Shown piece after piece: positions 49,549 through 60,248 of a stretch of DNA of 64,000 bases. The notes beneath the pieces were generated by a model. That model ran no database searches and was not told where the DNA came from. It saw nothing but the letters and a program-made list of their open reading frames with translations. Origin of the DNA: Bacteroidales bacterium (GTDB lineage Bacteria > Bacteroidota > Bacteroidia > Bacteroidales > Muribaculaceae); NCBI GenBank assembly GCA_014800685.1, contig JAAVFQ010000021.1, positions 1-64,000 on the forward strand. The letters run 5' to 3'. The translations under genes and the position numbers were made by a program. Numbering within the stretch: the first letter of the stretch is position 1; each line of letters opens with the position of its first letter.

Positions 49549-49578
49549 TTGCAATTAGGAGTTTATTATGTAATTTTG
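49549..49578 (+). promoter_or_regulatory. rpsU promoter
   Basis: TTGC (49549-49552) -18 bp- TAATTTTG (49571-49578). Confidence 0.55.
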
Positions 49579-49664
49579 CACCGCTCAAACAGTATAAGCT
49601 CAGAGAGCCGAACTGTCAAAGCGCAACGATAATTAAAGAAATAACAACAAAAAGACAAGAAATA

Positions 49665-49856
49665 ATGATAATTGTACCCGTAAAAGAAGGCGAAAACATT
49701 GAACGCGCACTCAAAAAATTCAAGCGCAAATTCGAGAAAACCGGCGTAATCAAAGAGTTGAGAAGCCGTCAGGCATTCCAGAAGCCGAGCGTGACCAACC
49801 GCAAGAAGATGGCCAAGGCTATCTACGTGCAGCAGCTTCGTCAGGCAGAGCAGTAA
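49665..49856 (+). CDS. rpsU: 30S ribosomal protein S21
   Basis: MIIVPVKEGENIERALKKFKRKFEKTGVIKELRSRQAFQKPS. Confidence 0.95.
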   Translation: MIIVPVKEGENIERALKKFKRKFEKTGVIKELRSRQAFQKPSVTNRKKMAKAIYVQQLRQAEQ

Positions 49857-50113
49857 TCAGCCGATATTGACCGGGCGCCGACTTTCTACAGGCCCCACGC
49901 ACAGACCTTGCCGGGGCATAGCCTCTGCAAGGCTTTTGTGCATGACGGTCGATGTAGGATTGCGGCAGGTGAATGGCTGACAGTATTCATTCACACCCTC
50001 TTCTTGATTCACACCGTCTTCATGCCCTTACGCTCCGCACCCTCTTCATGCCCTTTCGCTCCGACGAATGCGATCTATCCAGCTAATACCAGGTTAATCG
50101 GTTATAGTCGGTT

Positions 50114-50512
50114 GTGGAGGAGATATGTCACCTAAAAGGAAATAGTGAATCTGTATATACAAGAGTGCAGATCCTATCCGGTGGATTCAAAATAAAACCG
50201 GAAGACTTCCACAATGAGTCAGTCTCCCGGAGTCGGGGTACAAGCCATACCTCACAAGAGGCTGGGTCAATTACCGATGCAAAGTTCCAAAAACTCTTCG
50301 GATTAAACAGGAAAACGCCGCAGGAAATCGCTATCGAACGCCACGCTAAGTGAGATGCCGGAGCAATACAGCAGGCATGGAACGCTCGCAGGATTGCAAA
50401 CATCGAAAAGAGTATCAAGACCGGACTCCTCCCCAAAGAGGTTATCAGCGGTCTATCATCTCTGCCACAAAATGAGTTTGATGCTCGGATTGGATCCCTT
50501 ATTGGCATTTAG
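50114..50512 (+). pseudogene. Decayed hypothetical ORF with one in-frame TGA (50351-50353)
   Basis: ...LFGLNRKTPQEIAIERHAK*DAGAIQQAWNARRIANIEKSIKTGLLPKEVISGLSSLPQNEFDARIGSLIGI*; the same frame stays open on both sides of the stop. Confidence 0.45.
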
Positions 50513-50960
50513 CTTCAGTTGCATATACGAGCGGCCTATTATCTGTTTAGCGCTAAATTCGGGTTATCCGATTAAGCTCCCATATCTGAGCTATCGGATA
50601 TCAGTTACACCTCGTATTCGAGCTAACGGTTATCGCTTTTGCTATATATGCGCACTGTAATTGCTGCTATCAGGCCAACAACTGTCTTACAGGCAATTTA
50701 GGATGCACCGGGAAGATTCCGACAGGTTAAAAATGCACAGGCTTCAAAATAATTCTGATAGACAATCCTATTCCCGGAGATGCTTTAAATTAAGGGTGTG
50801 TTTATTTTAAAAGCAAATTAAACATTAGATTAATGTGTTTTTAAATTTGATTTCATCACAAAGGATTTTTTGTGGTAAAATCATTTTAAAGTAATAACAC
50901 TCTAAGCAAGCGAGACATTTGGAGAGTCTCCCCCGAGCTGATTAGCATAAAACTCTATCA

Positions 50961-51899
50961 ATGCCGAAAGAATATCTCATAGAATTTGAAGACTATATGA
51001 GGTTTGAATGTCACTATTCCGACCTCACCATTCAGGCCTATATCAAAGACTGTCAGAGCTTCAAGGCATTCCTCAGCCAGAAGGGGGATTGCGATGGCGA
51101 CTTGGACTGGCTCAGCATAAAGCGAAGCGATGTGCGCGCCTTCATCAAGCGACTGATGACAATGAACCGGGCAGCCACCTCCGTGCGCCGTCATATTCAG
51201 TCGCTCAGAGCATTCTTCAAATTTCTTATGAAGCGAGGTCTGCTGAAGTCCAACCCCGCCAGCGATGTCAGTCTCCCCAAAAAGAACAAGCCGCTCCCTA
51301 AAGTGGTAAGACCCGAAGAGATGGAATCTGTGCTTGACGAGAGTCTTGTGGACACCACAAATCTGGAGTCAGTAAGAGATCATCTCATCATCAACCTCTT
51401 CTACTCGCTCGGTCTGAGGCGCAACGAGATAGTGGTGATGAATGAAGAGGACGTCAATTTGGGCGGAGGACGCCTCAAAGTAAATGGCAAGAGACAGCGC
51501 CAAAGAGTATTGCCACTCCCACCCCCCTTAGCCGATGAGCTCAGGAGCTATCTGAGGCTACTCGCGGCAGAGATTCCGGAACGGACACCCGACTTTACGG
51601 GCGCTCATCCACTCTTCCTCAATAGAAACCGGCGCATCACCGAGGGAGTAGTCCACAGAATAGTGAAGCGGGCGCTTGAGGGCACTACATCAGAAAAGAG
51701 GAGTCCACACGTGCTTCGCCATTCTTTTGCCACGGCGATGCTCAATAACGGCGCCGACCTCAATAGCGTAAAAGAGATGCTCGGACACGCTTCGCTGGCC
51801 ACAACGCAGATATATACGCATCTGACCACTTCAGACCTCATGTCAGCCTATCGCAACGCTCACCCCAGGAGTATGCGAAAAAAGGGGGATGAGACCTGA
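50961..51899 (+). CDS. XerC/XerD-type tyrosine recombinase
   Basis: SPHVLRHSFATAMLNNGADLNSVKEMLGHASLATTQIYTHLT. Confidence 0.93.
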   Translation: MPKEYLIEFEDYMRFECHYSDLTIQAYIKDCQSFKAFLSQKGDCDGDLDWLSIKRSDVRAFIKRLMTMNRAATSVRRHIQSLRAFFKFLMKRGLLKSNPASDVSLPKKNKPLPKVVRPEEMESVLDESLVDTTNLESVRDHLIINLFYSLGLRRNEIVVMNEEDVNLGGGRLKVNGKRQRQRVLPLPPPLADELRSYLRLLAAEIPERTPDFTGAHPLFLNRNRRITEGVVHRIVKRALEGTTSEKRSPHVLRHSFATAMLNNGADLNSVKEMLGHASLATTQIYTHLTTSDLMSAYRNAHPRSMRKKGDET

Positions 51900-52039
51900 A
51901 AAACAGCGTGGACAACATCAAAAAATCACACTTAAATGAGCAAATCCGGCTTTAGATTTGTTAAAGATTAAAGCGAACGTCCCAATCAGGCCTCTCCCGC
52001 AAACGCGCGCTTACTTTTAACCACCTAAAGCACAACATT

Positions 52040-52336
52040 ATGAACACTATCATCAACGCCATCCACTTCGACATCACAGAGAAACTGACAGCCTTTGTCA
52101 ATAAGAAGATCGAGAAATTAGCCCGCCGCTGCGATTTCGTCACCGATGCTGAGATTAATCTCCGCGTGGTAAAGCCTGAAACAGCTCTCAACAAGGAGGC
52201 AGCCATAAAGCTCATCATCCCCGGCACCAACGACCTTTTCGCATCAAAGGTAGCCGACAACTTCGAAGAGGCTGTAGACCTCTGCATAGCCGCTCTTGAG
52301 CCTCAGCTGGAGCGTATCAAAGAGAAAAAACAGTAA
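52040..52336 (+). CDS. hpf: Ribosome hibernation promoting factor (HPF/RaiA)
   Basis: AIHFDITEKLTAFVNKKIEKLARRCDFVTDAEINLRV; rpsU-xer-hpf gene order. Confidence 0.9.
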   Translation: MNTIINAIHFDITEKLTAFVNKKIEKLARRCDFVTDAEINLRVVKPETALNKEAAIKLIIPGTNDLFASKVADNFEEAVDLCIAALEPQLERIKEKKQ

Positions 52337-52755
52337 TGGGACTACTTGACAAAGTCAGACAGTTCGAATTTTCGAAAATATGCGACCCACGTGGCAACCT
52401 CTCTTTCATAGAGGGAGGCTGCCATGTGCCGTTTGCCATTAAGCGGGTTTTCTACATTTATGATGTCCCCGGCGGCGAAACCCGCGGCGGCCATGCCCAT
52501 TATGAAAACACGACTGTGCTCATAGCCCTCTCCGGCTCTTTCGATCTCCACCTCACCGACGGTAAAGAGGAGATTATCATCCCTATGAACCGTTCCAATA
52601 AGGGGGTGCTCATTCCACCGGGAGTCTGGGATTCGATGCATAATTTCACCACCGGCACCGTTTGCCTCGCGCTCTGCTCTCACCACTACGAAGAGGAGGA
52701 CTACATCCGCGATTTCGAAGAGTATCAGGAGTATGTCAAAAGTCTCAAAGCCTGA
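52336..52755 (+). CDS. FdtA/QdtA-like sugar 3,4-ketoisomerase (cupin)
   Basis: KICDPRGNLSFIEGGCHVPFAIKRVFYIYDVPGGETRGGHAHY. Confidence 0.9.
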   Translation: MGLLDKVRQFEFSKICDPRGNLSFIEGGCHVPFAIKRVFYIYDVPGGETRGGHAHYENTTVLIALSGSFDLHLTDGKEEIIIPMNRSNKGVLIPPGVWDSMHNFTTGTVCLALCSHHYEEEDYIRDFEEYQEYVKSLKA

Positions 52756-52805
52756 CTCTCACGGCCATTCACCACGGAAATATTAAAACCTCATTCGCTA
52801 AATCC

Positions 52806-53942
52806 ATGTGCTTCCGAAAGCCTGAATATCCCTTTCTGAGCCTCTCCGACAGCATTGCCGCGCAGAGTCTTCAACTTAAAGAGGCTGCTGCCAGAGTCAT
52901 CGACTCCGGGCGGTATCTTCATGGAGAGGAGACAAGAGCATTCGAACGCGAGCTCGCCACCCTCTGTGAGGCTGACCTGCCTGCTCTCGGAGTGAGCAAC
53001 GGGCTGGACGCTCTGCGCCTGATTTTCAGAAGCTACATCGAAATGGGGCGATTATCTCCGGGAGATGAGGTAATCGTGCCGGGCAATACTTACATCGCCA
53101 CCATTCTTCCCCTCTTGGAATTCGGGCTTAGGCCGACAGCCATCGAGCCTACGCGAGAAGACTACAATCTTGACTTCCGCAAAGCCCTTGAAAAAGTCAG
53201 TTCCCGCACCCGTGCCATTCTCCCCGTACACCTTTACGGCAATCCGGCCTGGGACTCCGAAGTCATGGCAGAAATGCATGACAAGGGGCTGCTGATAATA
53301 GAAGATAACGCTCAAGCCATCATGGCACGGGCACACTCCAAAGGACTAAACGGCACTGACATTACCGGCAACCTCGGCGATGCCGCCGCCTTCAGTTTCT
53401 ACCCCACGAAAAACCTCGGCGCTCTTGGAGACGCCGGCGCCATCCTCTCTCCGGACCAGACTCTGATAGAAACAGCCAAAGCCCTGGCAAATTATGGCAG
53501 TGACCGCCGCTATCACAACGTATATCGGGGATATAACTGCCGCATGGATGAGCTTCAGGCTGCCCTGCTGCGCGTCAGACTCAGACACCTTGATGAGGAG
53601 ACCGGGCTGCGACGACAGACAGCGGAAACCTATTCAGCCCATATCAGCCATAAAGACATCGTCACTCCACAGATATTCTCCGACCGGAAACAGGTGTGGC
53701 ACCAGTATCCCATCCACTCTCCACGGCGCGATGAACTCCGGGAATACCTCAGAAAAGAGGGGGTTGCCACCGACATTCATTACGCCACTCCGCCTCACCG
53801 TCAGCCATGCATGGCTACCTACGATTTCGGGCCTCTTCCTCTGACAGAGGAACTCGCCGACACCGAGCTCTCCCTCCCGATAGCCAATCTTACTCCCCAG
53901 GATGCAATTCAAATAGCAGAAATAATCAATGCCTTCAAATAG
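52806..53942 (+). CDS. DegT/DnrJ/EryC1/StrS aminotransferase
   Basis: GVSNGLDALRLIFRS...PGNTYIATILPLLEFG...HLYGNPAW...AAFSFYPTKNLGALGDAGAI. Confidence 0.94.
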   Translation: MCFRKPEYPFLSLSDSIAAQSLQLKEAAARVIDSGRYLHGEETRAFERELATLCEADLPALGVSNGLDALRLIFRSYIEMGRLSPGDEVIVPGNTYIATILPLLEFGLRPTAIEPTREDYNLDFRKALEKVSSRTRAILPVHLYGNPAWDSEVMAEMHDKGLLIIEDNAQAIMARAHSKGLNGTDITGNLGDAAAFSFYPTKNLGALGDAGAILSPDQTLIETAKALANYGSDRRYHNVYRGYNCRMDELQAALLRVRLRHLDEETGLRRQTAETYSAHISHKDIVTPQIFSDRKQVWHQYPIHSPRRDELREYLRKEGVATDIHYATPPHRQPCMATYDFGPLPLTEELADTELSLPIANLTPQDAIQIAEIINAFK

Positions 53943-54996
53943 AACCACGCGCTCCGGCGCATCACATACCTCCGACAGCAGCCACCGGACCCGCAATATC
54001 ATCATATCTGCAGGCATCGGTGCCGTCATAATAGTCGTTTGCCTGCTTTTCTGCCCCTTTGTCTTCATGAGCGCAAAGGCACAGACTATAGTCCGCATAC
54101 CACGTAATGCTACTCCTGAAATGCTCACCGACACCCTGACGCGACATTTCGATGCCGACTATGCCTCGAAGGTGATGAAAGTCTTCAGCACTTTCGGCGC
54201 CGACCTGAAAGAGCGCCACGGAGCCTATACCATTGAGGAAGGGATGAGTCCGCTGCAAGCCGGCAAGCTGCTTGCAAGAGGACAACAGACTCCCGTAAAG
54301 CTGACCATCAACGGATTTCGCACGCTCGACACTCTCGCCGACCGCATATCCCGTAAGTTTGAATTTTCAAAATCCGACCTTCTCGCTGTCCTCTCCGACT
54401 CAACGCGTCTGGCCCGATATGGTCTCACCCCCGATCAGGCTATCTCCCTATTCATTGACGACACCTACTACGTATATTGGGACGCGACGCCGGCCGACAT
54501 TATCTCAAAAGTAGGACAAAATTATGACCGCGTATGGAACTCCGAGCGCACTGCAAAGGCTAAAGCTCTCGGAATCACCCCCGCCCAGGCCATGATAATC
54601 TGCTCCATTGCAGACGAAGAGACCCAGAAGAGCGATGAGAAAGGGACAATCACCCGCCTTTACCTCAACCGCCTGAAGAAAGGGATGAAACTGCAGGCCG
54701 ACCCGACGGTGAGATATGCGCTCAACGACTTTACTATCAAGCGAGTCACCTCCGCGATGCTCGGCACTGATTCCCCTTACAACACTTACCGGTATGAGGG
54801 CCTCCCTCCCGGCCCTATACGCACCACAAGCGTAAAGACCATTGATGCGCTGCTGGACAGCGAGCCGAATCCCTATTTCTATATGTGCGCCAAAGAAGAC
54901 TTCTCCGGCTATCATAATTTCGCCGAAACTTTTGAGGAGCATAAAGAGAATGCGCGCCGTTATCAGCAAAAGCTTAACGAACTCGGCATCAAATAA
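53929..54996 (+). CDS. mltG: Endolytic murein transglycosylase MltG
   Basis: AMIICSIADEETQKSDEKGTITRLYLNRLKKGMKLQADPTVRYAL...PYNTYRYEGLPPGPI. Confidence 0.93.
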   Translation: MPSNRTTRSGASHTSDSSHRTRNIIISAGIGAVIIVVCLLFCPFVFMSAKAQTIVRIPRNATPEMLTDTLTRHFDADYASKVMKVFSTFGADLKERHGAYTIEEGMSPLQAGKLLARGQQTPVKLTINGFRTLDTLADRISRKFEFSKSDLLAVLSDSTRLARYGLTPDQAISLFIDDTYYVYWDATPADIISKVGQNYDRVWNSERTAKAKALGITPAQAMIICSIADEETQKSDEKGTITRLYLNRLKKGMKLQADPTVRYALNDFTIKRVTSAMLGTDSPYNTYRYEGLPPGPIRTTSVKTIDALLDSEPNPYFYMCAKEDFSGYHNFAETFEEHKENARRYQQKLNELGIK

Positions 54997-55024
54997 TCAT
55001 CAACCTTCACACTCATCTCCACTA

Positions 55025-55237
55025 ATGAAAGAGATAGCACAATTTCCCACCATCGAAGAGGCTTACATCGCCAAAGGAATGCTTGAGTCTTACGGCATAA
55101 GCTGCCGCATAGAGCAAAATGGTCTAAGCTCCGTCTTCCCCGCTCCGGGCGCCTATAACGGCGGAATCACCCTGTATGTGGCAGAAGCTCAGGCCGAAGA
55201 GGCCGCCAATCTGCTGAAAGAGCATGGCGACGACTGA
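55025..55237 (+). CDS. DUF2007-like small protein
   Basis: MKEIAQFPTIEEAYIAKGMLESYGISCRIEQNG...LYVAEAQAEEAANLLKEHG. Confidence 0.75.
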   Translation: MKEIAQFPTIEEAYIAKGMLESYGISCRIEQNGLSSVFPAPGAYNGGITLYVAEAQAEEAANLLKEHGDD

Positions 55238-55335
55238 TTGATTCCCTTTTAGGCATGCAGCCACCCCGCTCTGCATTATTATAGGCCGCACTATAGATAA
55301 GAGAGAATAGAGAGTTTACTCCACAATACACACCG

Positions 55336-56676
55336 ATGCGTTCCCGGTTAGTTTTAAAGCCACTCCGCCAGTTACCCCTCCGGACTCTTTTGCGTCAGGG
55401 AAGGGGCTTTCTCGTGCTTTTATCTTTCCTTCTGCCATTACTGACCAGGGCTGAGAAGACAGATACTATACGGATAATAACTCGTGAGTCTATAAAAATA
55501 ACCTCGGCCCCAGATGAGAACGATGAGCACTTCCCAGACGCCTTTGCCGACAGCATCACTCCCGGATATGAACGTAAGCATACGTCCGGCAAAATTTCAC
55601 ATCATCATACGCCGGACTCCGCCTCGCTGATAACGCTCACCTCCATCACGAGGATAGAGACCAGAAAAGAACCGGAAAAATGGTGGCGAAGACTGATTTC
55701 CAACAAGTTCGACCTTAACGACACCACCATCAGCTATCCCCGTTTCATCGGATTCTGTCTGAACGTATACCGCTGGGCCGACAAGGCATTCAATTCCTAC
55801 GACAATGACTATGTAGTGGGTACCGGCCGGCGCTGGAAAGCATATCTGAAAAATGACAATCTGCTGGACAGCTATGCCATGAATTTTGACCGTAAGATGC
55901 CGATACGCATGATGTCTAATATGACCTCCAACATCGGCCCATATCTTCAGTATATGGCCGTAAGCGTAGGCTATCAGTGGAATATCAATAATCTTTTAAC
56001 CAGCACCCCGATGAACAGGCAGCGACTGGAGTTTGGCTTCAGCTGCGCTCGCTTCAATGCCGAATTTATCTATTGGTCTAACACGGGAGGAAACGTAATC
56101 CGCACCTTCGGCAACTACAATAACGGTCATCTGATATATGCTCCGATTTCGGGGGTGGAAATGGGCTCGTTAGGAATCGATATCTACTATTTTCTCAACA
56201 ACCGCCGCTATTCTCAGATGGCGGCCTACGGATTCGGTAAAATCCAGAAACGCTCGCAGGGCTCTTTCATTTTCGGACTCTCCTACGGCAATCAGAATAT
56301 AAAGCTCGACTTCACCACTCTCCCGGCTTATCTCCTCCCCTATCTCAACATCACTGAAGCCTCCTATCATTTCCACTATAAAAACTATTGCGCCATTGCC
56401 GGGTATGGCTATAACTGGGTGCTTAGCAAGCACTTCCTATATAATATAACGGTTCTTCCCTCCGTCGGACTCAACCATTGCTACGAGGATTCAGTGGAGG
56501 GGGCGGTCAATATCTTCTCCATGAATCTGAAGGGGAAGATGGCAGTCGCCTATAATAAAGGGGATTTCTTCGCCGGTGTCAATACCAATTTCGGGGGACA
56601 CTGGTATCGCACGACGCGCTATTCGCTCTTTAACTCCGCCGGAACCTTCTCAGCCTGCATAGGCTGTCGCTTCTGA
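55336..56676 (+). CDS. DUF4421-like outer-membrane protein
   Basis: Signal region; TRRWKAYLKNDNLLDSYAMNF...MSNMTSNIGPYLQYMAVSVGYQWN; beta-rich C-terminus. Confidence 0.72.
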   Translation: MRSRLVLKPLRQLPLRTLLRQGRGFLVLLSFLLPLLTRAEKTDTIRIITRESIKITSAPDENDEHFPDAFADSITPGYERKHTSGKISHHHTPDSASLITLTSITRIETRKEPEKWWRRLISNKFDLNDTTISYPRFIGFCLNVYRWADKAFNSYDNDYVVGTGRRWKAYLKNDNLLDSYAMNFDRKMPIRMMSNMTSNIGPYLQYMAVSVGYQWNINNLLTSTPMNRQRLEFGFSCARFNAEFIYWSNTGGNVIRTFGNYNNGHLIYAPISGVEMGSLGIDIYYFLNNRRYSQMAAYGFGKIQKRSQGSFIFGLSYGNQNIKLDFTTLPAYLLPYLNITEASYHFHYKNYCAIAGYGYNWVLSKHFLYNITVLPSVGLNHCYEDSVEGAVNIFSMNLKGKMAVAYNKGDFFAGVNTNFGGHWYRTTRYSLFNSAGTFSACIGCRF

Positions 56677-56678
56677 CC

Positions 56679-59600
56679 TCACGTCACCTTAATCCGCCGC
56701 TTTTCATTCACATACCATAGCCACCCTTCCACTTCGCTGAAGAGGCCGGTAGCAGCAAGCGTGTCAAGATAATCCTTCATCTTACGCAGATGAGCCTTGC
56801 GCTCCTTCCCAAATTTATAGTCAATGACCACCGCCTTTCCGTCGCGGATGATTACTCTGTCGGGACGAAGAAGACGATTACCCTTCATCAGCAGCGATCT
56901 CTCGGCGAGCACCCTGACGTCAGGCGCAAACCATTCCGCGGCAAAATCGGCTGAGAGAGCCTCGCTAAGCACCTCACGGTAATGCTCCATGGCCTCGCGG
57001 CCGCAAGCCCCGCTCTGACGCAGTTTGGTCAAGGCCCGGTCAAGGTCTTCCGGCACCCTTATCCATTCCAGCAGACGATGAAGCTGATTCCCCTCGGAAC
57101 GAGGATCTTCATCCTCATCATCATAGACCGTCGAGGGGTCTTCACGATAAGCAAACTTGCGTGTACGAAGATACACGGGATAGGATGTCACCCCTCTTTC
57201 TTCCACTTCCGGCTCCTCACGGTCAGGCTTCAGAAGCCCCTCGGCTATCCGGCGCAGTCTTTCAGCCTCACGGGCTTCTGTTTTCAGGCGCTCAGCCTCA
57301 CGCTCCACGTCGGCTCCCGGAGCAGGCTCGCCCACTTCGAAGACATTCTTTATCTCAGTGGCCATTACCGAGCCCGGCTGAAGATGAAGGGGATCGCCGG
57401 CTACACTCAGCTCCTCTATGAGCGCCTTTATGACGTCACCGATCTTGCCGCTCTCCCCCTTCTCTGACACTTCGGAGAAGATGTAGAGCTCCTTCACCGG
57501 ACGCGTGAGCGCCACGTAGGCTTTATTGAGATTATCCATCGTGGCCGCATCAAGATATGTCTGATATTCATCAAGGTGGAAATACTCATCCTGTCCCTGT
57601 CCGGACTTCTTGTCATAGAGCCCCTTCATCTCCACCATATCCAGTGGAATATATTCCGGCAGAGAATAGGACTCACCGTCCGCTTCAAGGGGCCGTAGAC
57701 TCGGTTTCACCCATCTCCATTCGCTACCGAACTTCTCCTTTGTCATATCGAGATTGACATCCAGACTCGGCACTATAACGAAATCAAAAGCCAGCCCTTT
57801 AGCCTTATGGATAGTCATGACGGAGATTGCATTCATACCCTCAGGCGATGAGAGCGACTTCTTAATCCCCTTGCGTCGCCACCATTGCAAGAAGGAGGCC
57901 GCGTCGGTGGCATATCGTTCGCACTGTTCCGCCACTATATCCTGAAAAGCAGCTATGTAGGCAGCATCGCGCTTACGCAGCTCCTCGCTGACAAAAGCCC
58001 CTATGATGGCTTCTATCAGAGCCGGGAGAGCGCCTGCCTGCACCCAGTCCATAAGAACTTCGCGGGCATCTCGGCCTTGACTCGCATCGGTTCCAAACTC
58101 TCCCACGCCAAAGAATGCCTCTATTCTTTCGGTAGGACTCAGCTCCGGATGACTCATAGAGAAGAAATTAAAGGAGGCTGCGAGGCTATAGATATTATTT
58201 CGGGTCTCTGTCTTAGACTCCGGCTCATCAGCTGCCTTCACCTCTGTTTTATCCCGTCCTGACATCTCAAACTTCTCAAGCATCTCCAGAGTCGTTATGA
58301 TTATGCCAACGGCCTCGGAGGAGGAGATGGCGAGCGATTCGTCGGAAATGAAGCTGAGCCTCTTATTCTCCTCTTCGGGAGTGAGAGAACGATTGTAGGC
58401 CATAAGGGCATTTATCATCCACGAGGCCTGAGTGTTCTTGCTGACGAGTATTCCGATATCACTCATGCGATAGCCTCGGTCCAGAATGTCGCGTATGACG
58501 CTCACTACCTGCATATATCCGGCCGGATAGTCGTCATTTTCCACACGGGACGCGCCGGAGGCCGCTTTTTTGAATTCTGCATCCGTGAGGATGAGTCTCA
58601 CATATCCGGGCCATTCCTCCTTCACATATTTCTGCGCTACATTGGCATAAAGCGATTCAAAACTGCTGTGCAGATGAGGCATCGCATCGAGGCGCCGGGC
58701 TATCTTATGGAAAAGAGTATTGTTAAAGAGTACTATATTTTTGCGGCTGCGGTAGTTGGTATTCTCTTCGGGCACATTTCCGCGCGCAAGAGCATCCGGA
58801 AATTGAGATGGCACCGTGCTCCGTATTATCGAAGGGTCGGCATTGCGAAACCTGTAGATACTCTGCTTGGCGTCGCCGATAATCATATTGTCTTCCCCAC
58901 GAGCCTCCGACTCCCTCAGCAGCGGACTCAGAAGATCCCACTGCAGCCGCGATGTGTCTTGAAACTCATCTATCAGAAAATGATTCAGATGGCTGCCGAG
59001 GCGCTCATATATGAAGGGGGCGTCGTCTTCGCCTATCACCCTTCGCAGCAGCGAATTAGTTTCGCTGAGCTGAACCACATTGTTTGTCTCGTAAAACTCT
59101 GCCGCATTGTGCCTTATCTTCTGAAGCAAACCCAGATAAGGGAGCAGCGGACTATACTGATTCCAGAGAAGATACTCATCGGAATTCATAATAGCCTCCC
59201 GCTCCTTGAGGTGGGAATAAAACTTCATCAGCACCTCGTTGGCTGCCATGCGGTCGGCTTCGGAAATTGCTTTCTTAGAGGCCTGGCTGAAGAAATCCTC
59301 TTTATCCGCGTCGGCCGAATATTTGAAGGAGAAGTCACCGGCGAGAGCTTTCTGCATCCTGCCCAAATGATTCTTATTGAGCTGCCCGGGCCCGGAAATA
59401 GACTCAATTATCGGCACCGACGCACTAACGAAGTCTACAATCTCCTGATTCTTAGCCTCTATCTTCGAATTGAAGAAAGTCTCGTAGGCAGTATAGGTTT
59501 TCTTGAATCTCTCGGCGTCAGTGAAATAGTCATCCAGAGCCGTGCGAATGGTCTTGAAGCTCTCCGACTCCAGATTCATAGCCATCTTCACGAGCGAACG

Positions 59601-60221
59601 ATAAGAGGATGCCTCGCTCTCACGTTTCTGGAAAAGATCGAATCTGCCACTGCGGCTGAGCTGCTTCTCCATAAGATGAGTGAGCCAATAGATCACCTCT
59701 GTGTCAGGCTTGCTATTATTAATGGAACTCAACGTCATGTCGACACCCACGCGCGCCGTCCAGTCGGAATCTATCTCCACCTGATAGCTGTCATTGAGGT
59801 CAGACTCGTAGGCGAAAGTGCGAAGCACTGACTGAAAGAAGGAGTCAATAGTGGAAACGTGAAAGTCAGAATAATTTATCAGCAACTCTCTGAGAGCCAC
59901 GGCAGCGGCATGCCTGACCTCAGCCTCCGAGGCATCGAAGTCGCTCATGAACTCCTTCAGATAAGCCGTTTTAGCCGGATTCTGAATCCTCCCGGCAAGG
60001 TCAGCCAGGCGGTCTACTATGCGCTCTTTCATCTCCGCAGTCGCCTTATTGGTGAAGGTGATGGCAAGTATCCTGCTCACGGCATCGCGGATGGCAGCAT
60101 CCTTGCGGAGCACGCGCCGCCGGCTCCCATCTTCATGGCCCGAGATGAGAAAGCTTATATATCGCATGGCAAGATTATACGTCTTGCCGGAGCCTGCAGA
60201 GGCCTTATAGAGTTCTATCAT
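56679..60221 (-). CDS. UvrD/AddA/RecB-like helicase-nuclease
   Basis: YKASAGSGKTYNLAMRYI, ILAITFTNKATAEMKERI, FLIDEFQDTSRLQWDLL, VMTIHKAKGLAFDFVIVP, C-terminal PDRVIIRDGKAVVIDYKFG nuclease motif. Confidence 0.93.
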   Translation of the reverse strand: MIELYKASAGSGKTYNLAMRYISFLISGHEDGSRRRVLRKDAAIRDAVSRILAITFTNKATAEMKERIVDRLADLAGRIQNPAKTAYLKEFMSDFDASEAEVRHAAAVALRELLINYSDFHVSTIDSFFQSVLRTFAYESDLNDSYQVEIDSDWTARVGVDMTLSSINNSKPDTEVIYWLTHLMEKQLSRSGRFDLFQKRESEASSYRSLVKMAMNLESESFKTIRTALDDYFTDAERFKKTYTAYETFFNSKIEAKNQEIVDFVSASVPIIESISGPGQLNKNHLGRMQKALAGDFSFKYSADADKEDFFSQASKKAISEADRMAANEVLMKFYSHLKEREAIMNSDEYLLWNQYSPLLPYLGLLQKIRHNAAEFYETNNVVQLSETNSLLRRVIGEDDAPFIYERLGSHLNHFLIDEFQDTSRLQWDLLSPLLRESEARGEDNMIIGDAKQSIYRFRNADPSIIRSTVPSQFPDALARGNVPEENTNYRSRKNIVLFNNTLFHKIARRLDAMPHLHSSFESLYANVAQKYVKEEWPGYVRLILTDAEFKKAASGASRVENDDYPAGYMQVVSVIRDILDRGYRMSDIGILVSKNTQASWMINALMAYNRSLTPEEENKRLSFISDESLAISSSEAVGIIITTLEMLEKFEMSGRDKTEVKAADEPESKTETRNNIYSLAASFNFFSMSHPELSPTERIEAFFGVGEFGTDASQGRDAREVLMDWVQAGALPALIEAIIGAFVSEELRKRDAAYIAAFQDIVAEQCERYATDAASFLQWWRRKGIKKSLSSPEGMNAISVMTIHKAKGLAFDFVIVPSLDVNLDMTKEKFGSEWRWVKPSLRPLEADGESYSLPEYIPLDMVEMKGLYDKKSGQGQDEYFHLDEYQTYLDAATMDNLNKAYVALTRPVKELYIFSEVSEKGESGKIGDVIKALIEELSVAGDPLHLQPGSVMATEIKNVFEVGEPAPGADVEREAERLKTEAREAERLRRIAEGLLKPDREEPEVEERGVTSYPVYLRTRKFAYREDPSTVYDDEDEDPRSEGNQLHRLLEWIRVPEDLDRALTKLRQSGACGREAMEHYREVLSEALSADFAAEWFAPDVRVLAERSLLMKGNRLLRPDRVIIRDGKAVVIDYKFGKERKAHLRKMKDYLDTLAATGLFSEVEGWLWYVNEKRRIKVT

Positions 60222-60248
60222 TTTAAGTAAGAAATCTGAATCCTTCTT

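Noticed and set aside
58668-59831. 387-aa plus-strand ORF
   Set aside because: Antisense to the AddA/RecB-like helicase, which has clear motifs.
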